From Phoronis australis (taxonomy: Eukaryota > Phoronida > Phoronidae): 64,000 nucleotides of DNA. Location: positions 672,722 through 736,721 of the forward strand of contig NMRA01000052.1 of NCBI GenBank assembly GCA_002633005.1, read 5' to 3'. Below, one piece after another: positions 49,701 through 62,556 of the stretch. Position 1 is the first letter of the stretch. Every line of letters begins with the position of its first letter. The position numbers were made by a program, and so were the translations under genes. The notes beneath the pieces are model-generated. The model made no database searches. It worked only from the letters and a program-made list of their open reading frames with translations, and was not told where the DNA came from.

Positions 49701-52700
49701 ACAACCAGCTTTAACAGAGTGCAATTCATTTGATGGCTCATGACTGAATGTGAAAATCGACCACGCTTTGGAATTACAGATTTCACAAATTTTATTATTC
49801 TAGAAACAACTACTATCCTCTACTTGAGTTTTTACTAAGAACTGATGCCACAGGATTAAAAATGAAATAACACTAAAGAATCTTCTTAAGGTTTTAAGAA
49901 ATAGCAGAGCTTGCCACCTGCCAATTTCACTAGAAATCACTAGTCAGAAAGGATTCCACAACATATCCCAGACAAATGAAACCGCCTCATCCCTAACGGC
50001 AGTCAATCTGACAAGTCTACAAACAACAACTGTACATACTTTTCACAAATGTGATGGATGACACCCCAGTATTGTTCGGGCGTGGCGAACCACTCGCAGT
50101 CGCCGGGGCCGATGTTTATGTTAACCGAACAGAAGTTGTGGTTCTCCTGGTGACCGGGCGTACGAGAGCCTGGTACCTTCATGTAGAGCTGCACAGAGTT
50201 CATCCCCAGCACTGTGTAACCCACATGACTCAACATGTTGCACGCCGACACCACCTGTTGGAGACGGACAGAAGCATGTGTAAGGGTGAGAGGACATGTG
50301 ACTTTCACAAACCATGACACATCAAGATACCCTCGCAACGTGTCACACACCATTTTTTTGGTTCTTTGGTGATCTGCTCTTCTATCTGCATTCATCTATA
50401 TGCAATTGTTATATAGTATAGTATAGCATGATACAGGGGTATAACCAGACATTTGTTATATAGCATAGTATAGCATAATGTAAGGGTATAACCAGACAAT
50501 TGTTATATAGTATAGTATAGCATAGCATAACACAGGTGTATAACCAGACAATTGTTATATAATATAGTATAGCATTATACAGGGGTATAACCAGTCAACT
50601 TTTGCCATTGCGCATAAAATTCTTGAAGTGAGGCAGTAGCTTGACTGGGGTTCAATTCCCCCACTCGTGTCTATTTCTTTAATTACTCTCTTGTGTTTTC
50701 AAAGAGACTTAAACCGCCTTCAAAAAAAATTCTGATCCTTCCAAAAACTGTGTAAATTTTGAATACAATGTCCAATCACCGATGCTGGATATGCTCTTAA
50801 AATATATAATTCCATATTTTTGGCGACACCATTTCAAATCAACCATTTTAATGCAACGCAAGAAAGTGAAAACTAACCTTGAAAAAAGCCGGCAGTTTGG
50901 TCAGTTCTTGAAGTTGAACTTTCCACTTGGTTTGATCTGACAAGTCCACGTTTGTTCCGAATCGCAGCATCTTTGGTTTCTTTCGACTGAAAACATTCCA
51001 AAATGTGGAAACATAATATTCACCTCACGCAATTCCGCAACACACAATTTAATAGGAACGCCTGAATTAACAAGATCAAAATCACATTTCAAATGTTCAT
51101 GAGCTTAGTAGATTTGACAACATCTTGGAGAAAATGTGGCACTGTGCTGAAGATTTCCAAGAAATATGGCACTTTCGTGGCATGCATTCCTTTCCCGGAA
51201 ATGTTGAAATGTGTGAAAGATAACCTACCCCTTGGGTATGGTATAAATAGAATCAACTTACTCAGAGACTAAAATGTTGTGAGTTCGTGCGTTTCGGACT
51301 ACTCTCTACAATCCTTTGTCAACGACTGATGACGGGATGTCCAGGTTTCCCACCGTTGTGTTCTCCGGAAGTAATATGACATCATAGATGGGCCGAAGCT
51401 ATGACATTATCCTACTTCCGGAGAACAGAAGGGTGGGAACCTGAACATCCCATCATCAGTCGTTGACAAAGGACTGAAGAGAGTAATCAGAAACTCATAT
51501 TTTAGTCTCTGAGTTAGTTGATTCTACATACACCATACATTCACAGAGACTATGAAGAACCTTTTTTCAATCAACCTACCCCTTGGCATGCGTAGTAGAG
51601 CAGTTGGAATCACTGTCTGAATCCTTGTAGATTCCTTTGGCCCTCTCCGATTCTTCCTGTAGAAAGAGGCAATTCACATTAGCCAGCATTGATATGAAAG
51701 CTTTAGGTATAAGCATTCTTTACTACTACTACTGCTTTTTTCACAATAGTTGAGTCCACATGAGAATGTGATATTTGTGATGAGAGGCCAACACACTGGT
51801 TCACAATGTTCAGAATTGAGAGTAATGATCACACTAACAGTTCTTAGGAAAACATTACCGTGAAATTTAGTAAAGCTGGGATAAAAGTGGTTGTCAGCAT
51901 TGCCATATTTCCAATTTCAAAGGAATATTACATCATGGCAGATACGACAGATGCTCGCCCCATTGAATCCTAAACAGAACAATTTTTACCCCTAATCATA
52001 AGAGTGTACCCAAACGCTGGACACAACCACCATTGACTCACCCGTAGAGATTCTTGGAAGGATGATGCCTGGTACTGAGCGTACTTCAAGACGCAGGTGT
52101 ACGAGCGACTGCTCTCGCAGCGCCACACTTTGTTGCCCAGCTGATCCACATTCTCATCCGGATCCTGCTTGATCTGGGAACGCACCTCAATCTGATGATC
52201 AGGATTGGCTTCCACCAAGGATTTTGTAGAGAACAAGCCTAGGTCTGCAATACACAACGGTTTTATTTTTACAAAGTGTACCTCAGCAAGAGCAATCCAC
52301 ACACCAGGGCTGCATTCTGTATACCAAACATACTCACAAAGCAGTCGTGCCGAGGAATCTTCAAATATGAAGTTTTATCCCACAATACAAAATTGCAACC
52401 AGTCACTTCATGGCTGACATTTTGCTAGGGTATGCTAATAAAATTCCTGAGACTACTACCAAAACACTCGCCTTTCACTGACACGTAATTTCGTGAGGTC
52501 TTGCAGGATCATTCTTTTTGTGAATCTTAAATCTACAAAACGCATTGTTCCAGACCAAGTGGAAATCAGACAAACATCTGCGTTCAAATTTATTTTTGTC
52601 CCAACAAACGCTTAAAAGCTGATCTCCAGAATTAACAATCTTTTAGCAGGACCTGCAGCATTTTTATTTACTATTACTGTAAGCACTAAACCTAAGTTTT

Positions 52701-55700
52701 ATTAATCCTAACAACGACCAACAGTATTTTCCTTGAACACAAACGTCAACAATTAAGTACATTAATTTTCACAGTAACTATTACAAAAGCTGACAGAACA
52801 CAAACCGAGTTTGAGCGCTCCAGCAAGTCCACGTATGACCGTGACTGGCTGTGAGAGGCAGTACTGAAGCAATTCTTGAGAGAAGGCGTCTTTCTTGCTT
52901 TCAAGCTGAAAAATACAATTAAGCAGAATATAATAAAAAATCTCACAGCTTAATTTAAAGTTCAACTTCTTTTGAACATGATTTTGGATCAAAAATTCAA
53001 AAAATAAATAAATACAAAATGACTGTTTCAGCTTAAATGTAAACTAATCTTTAATTAAAAGTTCCCCAGTTCCTCATACAATAAGATATTAACGTATTTC
53101 ATTTAACGAAAAAACGTTATATAGACATGGTCTTGTTGGTTCACAAATTAATACATATCGAATGTTGCGAGTCAAACAACAGTTGTGCACACCGGTTGTG
53201 GTGCGTGGTAAAAGTTAACCTATTTTCACACGGTTAAATTTCACTGCAGTCTGTGATGGGCATTTTGCCAACAGTCCGTAACATGAGCAGCGCAATCAGC
53301 CTACGTGACTTGTGAGCGGTTGCTTGCATTGAATTACCACATCTTAAGATGAGTTACACATTTATAACATTTTTCTGACGTAGACGAGCAGAGAACTCAC
53401 GTAGACACTAGGTGTAGGCGGATTCAGTTTATCCTTTGGCAGTGGGGGTTGGGGAGGAGGCGGAGGAACTGGAATAGCATCCCCCTCCAGCAGACTGGGA
53501 CTGTGGACTCCGTGTTTACCTGTGATTAAATAAGAAATCATCATGGTAACAAGAGAAACTGGGTCTCCTTGATAAAGGAAAACGAATGGAATTCACAGAT
53601 GCTGACTTCATTCACATAACTTGCATATTTCAGTAGCAAATACCATAATGAAAATTAATGTGGTTTTCAATTTCCAGAAATTACGAATATTACGTTCTTT
53701 CAAATTTGACAATTCTGGTCACAAACTAATCGACCATTGTTTTGTAACAGACCTGCTCAAGAAGTTATTCATTCTTTCACAGAAATGGCAATTCCATAAT
53801 GCATTTATGTCAAATGGAGGGAAGAAATTGTGAATCAATTACAGTGCATATTCAAGTGGTTCTTTACGGAATGTTCTAAACAGCAACGAATGACTAAATG
53901 GTTTTTTCTAGCCTTCCCAAAACACATTTCAGGTTTTTGCGACAAGTTCTCTAGTTCTGGCTGAAGGTTTCGTGTTGGCCGTGCAGTTTTAACTAAGATT
54001 ACCACCTACCTTTGCCCTTGCACGCTGCAATCACTTGAGCACCAGTCATGTCAATGGTACAGTCGTCACCTGACATTTTGGGTGAGGATGTCTTACTTCC
54101 TGCAGACGCCATATTTAATTCACTGAGAATGTCTTTCTCGCTCGATTTATTTCCAATATTAGCTGACGAGGCCATGTTAGGGTTGGTTGCATCTGGCTTC
54201 ATTAACGACTTGAGCGCATCCGTCTCCGAGGTGGACGGGGGTGTGGGGTCATGACCTTCGACCTTACCTTGCGTGAAGTGAGCAAGGAGGTCTTCAGCAA
54301 GGGAGGTAGCAATGTCCTTCTGCGACAGCAATGCAGTCAGCTCTTGGTCACTGATTGAGGTCGGCTGAACACTGAGCAAATCTTTAGGAAGATCCATCTC
54401 CGAGATCGATGTTGTCGCTGCTGGTAATCCCTGATTGCTGGTAGGTGGTGCCGCTGTTTGGGACGGCACGAATGGAATGTTGCGCTGTTGAGGTATGGCC
54501 GCTGCTGCCGAAGTCATTGGCTGGAGGCCAGAAGAGGGAGCCCGTGGTGGCAGAGGTATTGGTCCTGAGCTCATAAATCCATGAGGTCCTGAAAAATAGC
54601 ACCACTCGTCACTCAGTTACACAAACGGTTGTTATATATAAATCGTTTGGTTACTTACACCAAGTTTAAAAGAAGCAGACAAAAATAAACATCTAATCAA
54701 CAACTGTCACGATTATTTCGAAAAATCAACCATAAAATGAATCACTACATATTATAAATAAAAAATCAACTACAAGAGAGCACATTTATCTTAAATAAAA
54801 TGATGCCCTGGCCACACTGACAACAGCCAACACTAGCAAACTTACCATGATTGGAGACCCCTGATGGCTGCACGTTGCCATGGTGATGACCTCCCTGAGT
54901 GGTGCCAGGATATGCTGGCGGTGGGGGGCCCATATTGTGCGGGCCCTGCATTTGTTGTTGCTGCTGGCGCTAAGAGCAGAGAAAAGATTATACGCTAGGC
55001 TAATAGCAACTAAAACATCACCAGAAAAGACTGTGGTATGGTAATGTGACATATCTGTAGATGAAGCAAAAACAAACAAATAAAAAATCGAGCAAACTTT
55101 ACCTGAGAGTACCATCCGTGGCATACGCACACCACACATGGGGTAATGAGTACTGATCAGCATATATAGAAGTTCTGAATATGAGCAACAATTTTTCAAA
55201 AACGTCTCTTTGGCATAAGGAAAACTAGTCGATCCAAACTCCATCACAACCCCCCTTGCCTATTTCACTGACTCCTCCACAGCAAGTGACATCAAAATAA
55301 TCACAATTGGGCAATTCAACCTTCGGATTGAACACCAAGTAACGAACTTGACTTGTACTCTCGATTCAACATGTAAGTTCAACTAACGATTTCTGCATGT
55401 TGCATCTAGCGCGCAGCCTCCTGCGATTAGTCTTTTTGGAGTGGATTTAACCCGATACCCTGCAGAGCAGTGTTACAAATCCAGTTTAATTCACCTCTTT
55501 TGGAAGCTTAAAGAAACTAAAAACCCGCATTCTGTCCATTGATCACATTAAAATTGGTCTAGATTCCTAGAGACCATGCTACGACAAGCCAACTTGTAGA
55601 GCCAGGTCACCACCAATAACGGACTATTAGTTCTTTTGAAGCCCTAAAATTACTTCCAATTTGATTAGATAAACAATTTGAGACCAATTTCTAAGTGTTA

Positions 55701-58700
55701 GTGATTTAAATCAGAAATTCACTTCTGTGATGGAACGTAGCTTTATAGACCCTTGAAGTCCAAAATTCTGGCTTTCACAATGACTGAAACTCCCCAAAAC
55801 AGAATTATAATAACAGTGTGAAAACGGTAAACGTCTTTGACAGTGACCATACAAGACGAGAAACAAGCTTTTGATTTGCTAAATTCCAAAATGAGACACA
55901 AAAATGCTGTGTACCTGCTGTGCCAGATGCTGCTGATGAGCATAATACTGATGCTGCAGCTGCTGTAGCAGCTGGTGCTGCTGCTGATTCAAGTTGGCCT
56001 GGTTCTGCTGCAGGAACCCCAGCATCTGCATCTGCTGGGCATCCAGGCCAAAAGGGGGCGCTTGGGCAGGCGCAGGGTCCGGCGTTGATGACTGCAACAA
56101 TAACCAAACTTAGTGGAAAAGAACTGTGTTGAAAAATGAATGAAAAGGGCTATGAAAGTGATGCAAGACGATGCGACGGGAGATGCGACGGCAGAGAAGC
56201 AGGAATAGAGAGCTGCATAAGATTGAAAGCAGTCACGAATGAAATTTTCAACCCAACTTGAGAACAGGAAATCATAGCAAAAACCTGGGTAGAGTTCAAT
56301 ACTTGTCTTGAGGCCAAAATCACGTGCTCTTATTGAAAATACACAACAACATCTCTCATACTTTCCCGAATGCTTGCTTTTTTTAGCGAGGTTCCAACGT
56401 TGTTGAACTCTACCCTGATATCCCATTTACTAAAGCATTCACTTCCATATAAAACTGATTCAAGTCACCATAATACTTGTATAGGTAAGGTTCCCAACTA
56501 GTCATATAAAATACCTTTTTGCTCTTTGCGCTGCCCTTCCTCCGTTTGCTAGGCGTCGGTCCCTCACTGACAATAGGAGGAGCACCTTGCAGCTGCTGCA
56601 TCTGATGTTGCTGATTCAGCTGTTGCAGCTGCTGTGATGCGATGTTGACACCGGACGAAAACTCCCCTCGAGGCCATCCTCCTGCTGGGGCCGGCCCAAC
56701 CTTCTGGGCTTCTCCGCCAGTCTGTGCAGCAGGCTGGCTCACTGTCTGTGGCGTACCCTGGCGCTGGCTCACCTCGGCAGGTATTGGTAAGCTCCATGCT
56801 TCCTCAATACTAGGAAGAGTCCTTGGTCTGAAAACACAATGTTACAGCCTACAATTTGGATGACAGGACTTTCATATGATTCTTGTGGGAAAATTCAAAG
56901 CCTTGAACATTATGTCAAACAGTAATAATGTGTTTTTGAAATCTTTATTTTGCTAACAATGTACCTTTCTTTTTTCTAAATTTTACTGAAGTCATAAGAT
57001 TGGTAAAGTAAAAAATCAAGATCTACAGGCTTTCTACTTTGATAAAATATATTTACCAATACGAACCCTATAGTTCTGTAGATAAAGTCCAACAGTACCT
57101 TAAAAGAGACATCTCATAGAAATCTACTCTGGGATTCACATCCCTCGTTTTGAAACATCCTTTTTAAAAGACCAACGTCCAACCCCTGTTGTTACTTACA
57201 ACGCCTGAAGCTGCTGCGGAGGGATGTTGTTGAGCTGCTGCTCCAGGAACTTGACACGGGCGTTCAGGTTAGTGTTCATACAGGCCTTGTTCTTGCTGGC
57301 GTTAACGTAGCAGGTCAGTGCGTCCTTCAGCTGGTTGCAGTTCTCGTAAAGAATGCCTAGATCGGTCCAGGCGGCCACGTGAGATCCGTCTAGCTGTACG
57401 GCGCAGATATACGCCTGCAGAGCGTCCATAGGCTGGTTCTGTTGCTGATACAGAACCCTGAAAGACAATGCAGATGACTAAAACTGTGAGTTTTATAAAT
57501 AGGTCTGAAGCGAAGGGGTAACAACATTGACATGGCGCATGTTTAAAATGATATATTAACCACTGTTTGAGCCGATTAACAGATATGACAATATATAAGT
57601 GCTTTCTGACACTTGTCAGCTGCTGAAAGTTAGTTTGAAAACTTTTTATACCACTAAATTGGCAAATGTAACCATTGCTTTGCATGCGTTAATTGAAAAT
57701 TGAACAACAGAAGAAGCAAAAATTGTGCAATAACAGGTGACAAAGCCATTTTTGTGAAACCCCCAATTGTTAATCAAGGGGAACATTTGATATTTTTGCT
57801 TAAATCAAGTTTCTGTTCTGAAAACAGGGAGTACCGACACAAACTTGAACTATAACCATTGGTTTTCTCGCATCATTTTCAAACCAAACAATTACTAATC
57901 AGGACTAAATTACCAAGAACAGCTTACCCTATGGAGCACCAGGTGTCAGCACTGGCTTCTGACTTGTCGATGGAGCGGCGATAAGAGACAAACGCATCGT
58001 GCACCTTACCCACTCCAGAGAAGCAACGTCCAAGCAGGTACCAGCTCTGCCCACTGGCCGGGTCAATCTCGATCGACTTCTGAAGTAGTTGGATTGCCTG
58101 GTTTTCGCGAGTCTGCTTCTTACCCAGCTCCTCAGCAATGTGATACATCCATCCTGGAACAGATTAAAATATTGAAGAAATCACTAGACAGCAACTTCTT
58201 ATTGTTCTTTGCTTCTTATTCAGCTTAATTTTCCTGCCGCTGTGCTTCAGGTTTTGTGAAAAAAATTTCAGACATTTCGCACAGATTTTCAACAATTTTT
58301 CACCACCACTTAGCTGAAACTGGACAACTTGTGTATTACCATACATGCCTGGGTTAATGCTCATGTCCAGATCACACTAACTCCCGATACTTCCTAACAT
58401 TCAATCTTAACGCCCATGCTAAACCACCCACTCCCACTTTATATGATCGTCAAAGGGCCAGTGTCTTCAAATGCCAGTCTCACAAACATTTTAGCTCCAA
58501 GAACGCATGTAACTTACTACAGTTGGGTAACAGAACATTTGGGCGGGAAAATAAAACATTTTATTGAAGCAGACGTGAAATGATTTTTTTGGGTCACATG
58601 CATTACAGTGACCTTACCAGTGTGCAAAAAATAGGGTAAGCATCTCTTTAAGTGAATCAAACTTTCTGGTAAATGCCGATCTCGACTTCTACCAAAAATT

Positions 58701-61700
58701 TTTATGAGCCACTACCCCGATTTTGCAATTTCCCACTCTTTAAGCCACACGACCATGAACCCAAAGGGGTAAAACTCTACCAATTTCAAACCAAATTAAC
58801 TGCCAAAATGCCCTTTTGAATTTACAAGGGTTATTAACATTGCTGCGAATGTCTAGAACTTTATTACAAAGCATGTCTATAGAAAAGCGTTCAAGTTGGT
58901 GCAACACACCATTCATGGAAACAATGATAGAAGGGAATTTCACTTGTCGGCCATATTGTGTCCAAAATTGGTGAGATTCCACCACAGCATAACTACACCA
59001 TGACACGGTAAAAGTACCAACATTGACAGCTGTCTCTCCAATTTTAAAACATGATTTATACCAGAAAAAGTTGACATTTACATAAAATTTGACTTTAAGC
59101 ACCTGCATATTAACAAGACACCATGAAAATGCATTTTTGATGACAAAACATTCTCATTGACTTCAAAATTACAGACATAATCTCCATGTGCACTATTTTG
59201 TTGGACAATCTGCTGCCACTTATATAATAGAAACTACTGAAACTGTATAAATCCAATCAGCTGCACTTGAACACTAAAAATACATACTGTACAGGCATAA
59301 AACAATAGCGTTTAACAATTACATTAATGCTGAGAGTTCATAATCACCCCATTATTATTCCAAGTGTCAGTCCATGAGACTAATCTAGCATGCAAAACTA
59401 TGAAATGGTAAGTTTATCACATTTACAAGCACACAAGTCATACAGGGCTATTTGGGTAGAATATGCAGTGAGTGCCTTACCCTGGGAAACAGACCTAGTG
59501 ACCTAGTTTATGCATGATAGACTTGAGGTCGTGTTAAAATGACCAGGTCAGACAAAATCAATACAAGGATTAACACTCCATCTGGCTGTTATTACTGACA
59601 CACTGCAAATGTGGTAATACAAACATGTGATGAATCAGGGCAACTGTGTCTGATCGATTTTTGAACCCAGAGAGTGCTACGAAAGGGGTAACAAGATATG
59701 GAGAAGGGGGGGGGGGAATAAGTGAGTGGCCACCGAGGTGCACAAACAGATTGTTGGACAATTTCGGTGTCAGATACCTAAAAAAGGAACAGTTTTACGC
59801 ATGCCCATATCTTTTATGGTGCTTTTCATCACGCAAAGTTTGTAAAGAACTTCAAACCTTAATGAAGGGTGCTGCAGAACAACTGAAGTACTCCAAGGTT
59901 TACTTGAAGCTTTTTCATAGAACACCACTCCAGCGTGCCTTCACTGTGTTCAATGACGTAGTGCTCTTTGTTAAGAGCATAAGTTTATAACGTACCCCTC
60001 CACCGACCAACTACATTTCACATGTCTAAGAACATGTTAATGAAAGCGACAAAGGTGCACTGGAGTGTGGTGTTCAATAAAACAGAGTTCGTTAATTTTC
60101 TGTAAACATACTGCTTTCACTGTCCGTGGGTTTTCATGTCTTTCAAACAGTTCTTCTCACCACAAACACAGCAAGCACAATCTTCAAGCCAATAACCATT
60201 GCTACCAAGCAAGCGTAACTGAACGCATGAACTCACACAAAGACTAGCAGAAGGAGGGATTTTATTCATCTTACGAAATTTTCGATATGTATTTCAAAAG
60301 CTATAGCTCAATTTTTATTTTCCACGGGCCTCCTGGGAATTTAAGATATTTTGTCATTTTCCAGGTTCTTCTTGATGAGTAGGGGCGAGAACTTCAACAA
60401 GTGAGTGTGACACAACCAAATGCAATGCTAAGCAATCCCAATATTTCCACATACAAGGACATTGCTAACTGGAATATAAATTTAACGATGAATAACACTG
60501 TGTGTTTAACTATAAACAGAAATTATTAATTGTTGCTTTATTAAATGGCAAATGCCTTTGATACCTCGATGCTGCCTCGAGTACTCAAAATGAAACATAA
60601 GAATGCAAACTATGCAAATTCATCACGTGCTTATGTGTTTTCATTTGGTCATCAAATTTAAATATCGAATCAAAAAGTTGAATTGAAAATTCAATCAAAT
60701 TGAGAGTAAAGTGTATCATTACAGCCCTAGTGGAAACCATGACAACGTGCTGGCTACACTTACCTAGCTGCCTTAGAGTGTTGGCCTTGGTTGATGGTGG
60801 AATGCCTGGCAGGTCTACCAGTAACTCGTAAGTCTCCTTGGCTTGTTTGTACTTGGACTGGACTTCGTGCAGATGGCCGACGTGGAACTGAACTGAAACG
60901 GAACGAGCAGAAACAATGGAAGCATGGTGACAGTTGGGAAGTTCATTATTGCATCAACAAGACGATTTTTATTTATGACAGATAGGGTGAAACTTGCTCA
61001 GTTTTGAACGCTGAAGATTATTTCTTATACTAGACGTAAATGGTTGGGCCACCAGTCGAGCAATTATTAGGAGCACTAGCCAGGTGTCAGCGAGAAAAAC
61101 CACCAAACGCTACTACTAATCCGATAAAAAATCACCCAATCATGCTGGGTATCCGAACAGTACACAATAGACAGGATCAGCCAAGCATCAACTGATACGT
61201 GGCAGAGGCATTAGCTGATTCCTGTCCAAACAGGGAAGACCCTAACAAAAACAGAACCCAAAACAACACAGTAAAGCAGCTACTGCTCTGTAAGCCCTTT
61301 GCTTTTTCTAGAACAAATGCAATAAGTGGCACTCCTGCCAGAATAGGAGATTAAGTGGACATCATCAGCTCCTTCAAGGAACCTGTCACAGCTAAATAAA
61401 CCTCCTGTGACAACAGAAACTCTATTCAAACTCTAGAGGGCGCTCTGTACGCTTGGAAAAATTACAGCAAAATAATGGCAATCAGTTGGCAGTACTATAA
61501 TGCTAATGTTGAACAAGATTTGACCGATTAACCAAGTCCCTGAGAACCAAGGGTTTGTAGTGGAACAGCAACGACATTACCAAAAATGGATACGAATGAA
61601 ACAACAGAGGTACTAGAATTCACAACAAGGACAAAAGAAAAAAATGAGTTCTACAACCAATGTGTGTCCCTCAACCACAACCAGAACAGACTAAAGCACC

Positions 61701-62556
61701 TAATTAACAAGTAGATGACTCTCGCTAGATGGAACAAGTCAGTCAGTCTTTGGTATTGTATCTCAAAGGATAAGGATCCCAAGTTATCGTTTGTCACGAC
61801 TGAACCCCCTCGGCACACAGCTTCCTTTATAAACACTTTCTTTCCAAGCCATTAACCTGACCTGCACTATGCTCTGTCTATGCAAGTGCAAACCAACTCC
61901 AACGCAAGAAAACATGCCTCAATTCCTTGTTTTTGTTGCTGTAAACCAAGTCACATTCAGTAAATATCAACAAAAATCTAAGACTTATGTAAGCGCAACT
62001 GCAATGTTTTTCACACCAATACGGAAGCTGAGGACAGTACACAGACTCAGTTTCAAGGAATCACGTCCCTAGATTGCTTTCCAATCATCTCACCTAGCCA
62101 AAGTCATTAGTATTCAGTGCAAGAAGTTATACAAGAGGTAAAACGCCCAACACTGAACTCGGTACTTACGTAAACCGAGTCACAATTGCACATAAAAATG
62201 CGCAAATGTGAGGATGTTTTCACAACAAAACGTTGTTTAAGGACAGTAAATGATTTAAATTTCACCAGTGCACAGTTTGGATGAACTTTCACGCATGTCA
62301 TCAAAGGGAAACCTTAACAACAGCTCATGAATAATACTACCGCCGTTGTTTAGAGTCAATGATAATTTTGCACTATGCGCTCACCATAGAAGTAACTTAA
62401 CGCATCTATTGAATGAAATTAACTAAAAGAATAAAATAATCAAAATCATGCGAAAATACTCCAGATGAATTTTGAAGAATTTTAAATGTAAGCATACTTA
62501 CTTTCGAATTTGGACAGGGTGGCTGGATTAGAATCACTCAGCGCTAGCTTAAAGTG
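46749..62556 (-). CDS. KDM6A: Lysine-specific demethylase 6A (UTX), 3' 18 exons; 5' end outside window
   Basis: Exons in order: 62502-62556, 60764-60892, 57928-58153, 57200-57457, 56515-56827, 55915-56091, 54846-54969, 54010-54588, 53401-53519, 52806-52905, 52042-52244, 51580-51656, 50878-50986, 50040-50254, 49399-49543, 48355-48539, 47687-47813 and 46749-46928 (TGA). They total 3,321 nt, one frame of 1,106 aa. Fragment residues 1-220 are TPR helices ([41 protein letters not shown]). Then come [15 protein letters not shown], a Q/P-rich linker and [14 protein letters not shown]. The JmjC domain has Fe(II) ligands H858 and E860 (PGHQEN) and H938 (TVHWVQ). C1043, C1046, C1067 and C1070 (YCNNC, HCLDC) form the zinc site. 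The enzyme removes methyl groups from H3K27me3/me2 in the KMT2C/D (COMPASS-like) complex in the nucleus; all catalytic residues are intact. The first TPR exons lie beyond 64000. Confidence 0.97.
49205..49385 (-). repeat. tRNA-derived SINE-like sequence beside a JmjC exon
   Basis: Reading the - strand, tgtgccttagtggtttgagg (A-box-like) is followed by ggcttcaaaccctggcc (B-box-like). A tail follows with ggggatgaatgggaacctg, the spacing expected of a tRNA-derived SINE. Its head starts about 15-25 bp past the 5' splice site of the KDM6A exon 49399-49543. It is not a functional tRNA, because no closed acceptor stem is seen. Confidence 0.5.
50403..50596. repeat. Minisatellite, four copies of a 46-52 bp unit, in a KDM6A intron
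   Basis: The unit begins aattgttatatagtatagta and ends ggtataaccagac. Copies start near 50404, 50451, 50498 and 50550. Inner TATAG runs vary in number, which explains the differing unit lengths. Confidence 0.85.
51236..51538. repeat. Foldback element of about 300 bp in a KDM6A intron, with duplicated splice donor
   Basis: Inverted arms of about 140 bp pair gtcaacgactgatgacggga with tcccatcatcagtcgttgac, and ttctccggaagta with tacttccggagaa; the centre is near 51390. The 14-mer aacctaccccttgg is at 51222-51235, exactly abutting the left end, and again at 51573-51586, where it is the real 5' splice site of exon 51580-51656. The upstream copy is therefore a second, intronic donor-like site. Confidence 0.8.
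55560..55755. repeat. Dispersed repeat, copy 1 (second copy about 63085-63440)
   Basis: The blocks gagaccatgct, caagccaacttgtag, aatttgagaccaatt and 'tgatggaa' recur in the same order at 63085-63440. There the repeat is longer because the MITE at 63141-63282 has inserted into it. It lies in a KDM6A intron and is non-coding. Confidence 0.6.
56287..56414. repeat. MITE of about 128 bp in a KDM6A intron
   Basis: The ends are gggtagagttcaata and gttgttgaactctaccc, a clear inverted pair. The internal acacaacaacatctctca...ttgctttttttagcgagg is shared with 63141-63282. Confidence 0.75.

Noticed and set aside
50640-50670. B-box-like ggggttcaattcccc suggesting a tRNA gene
   Set aside because: No A box at the right distance and no acceptor stem on either strand; at most a tRNA-derived fragment.
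59646-59990. 114-aa ORF on the + strand containing GAAEQLK, slightly like a TCTP segment
   Set aside because: It lies antisense in a KDM6A intron, has no other TCTP signature and no splice or neighbouring support; the short match is probably chance.
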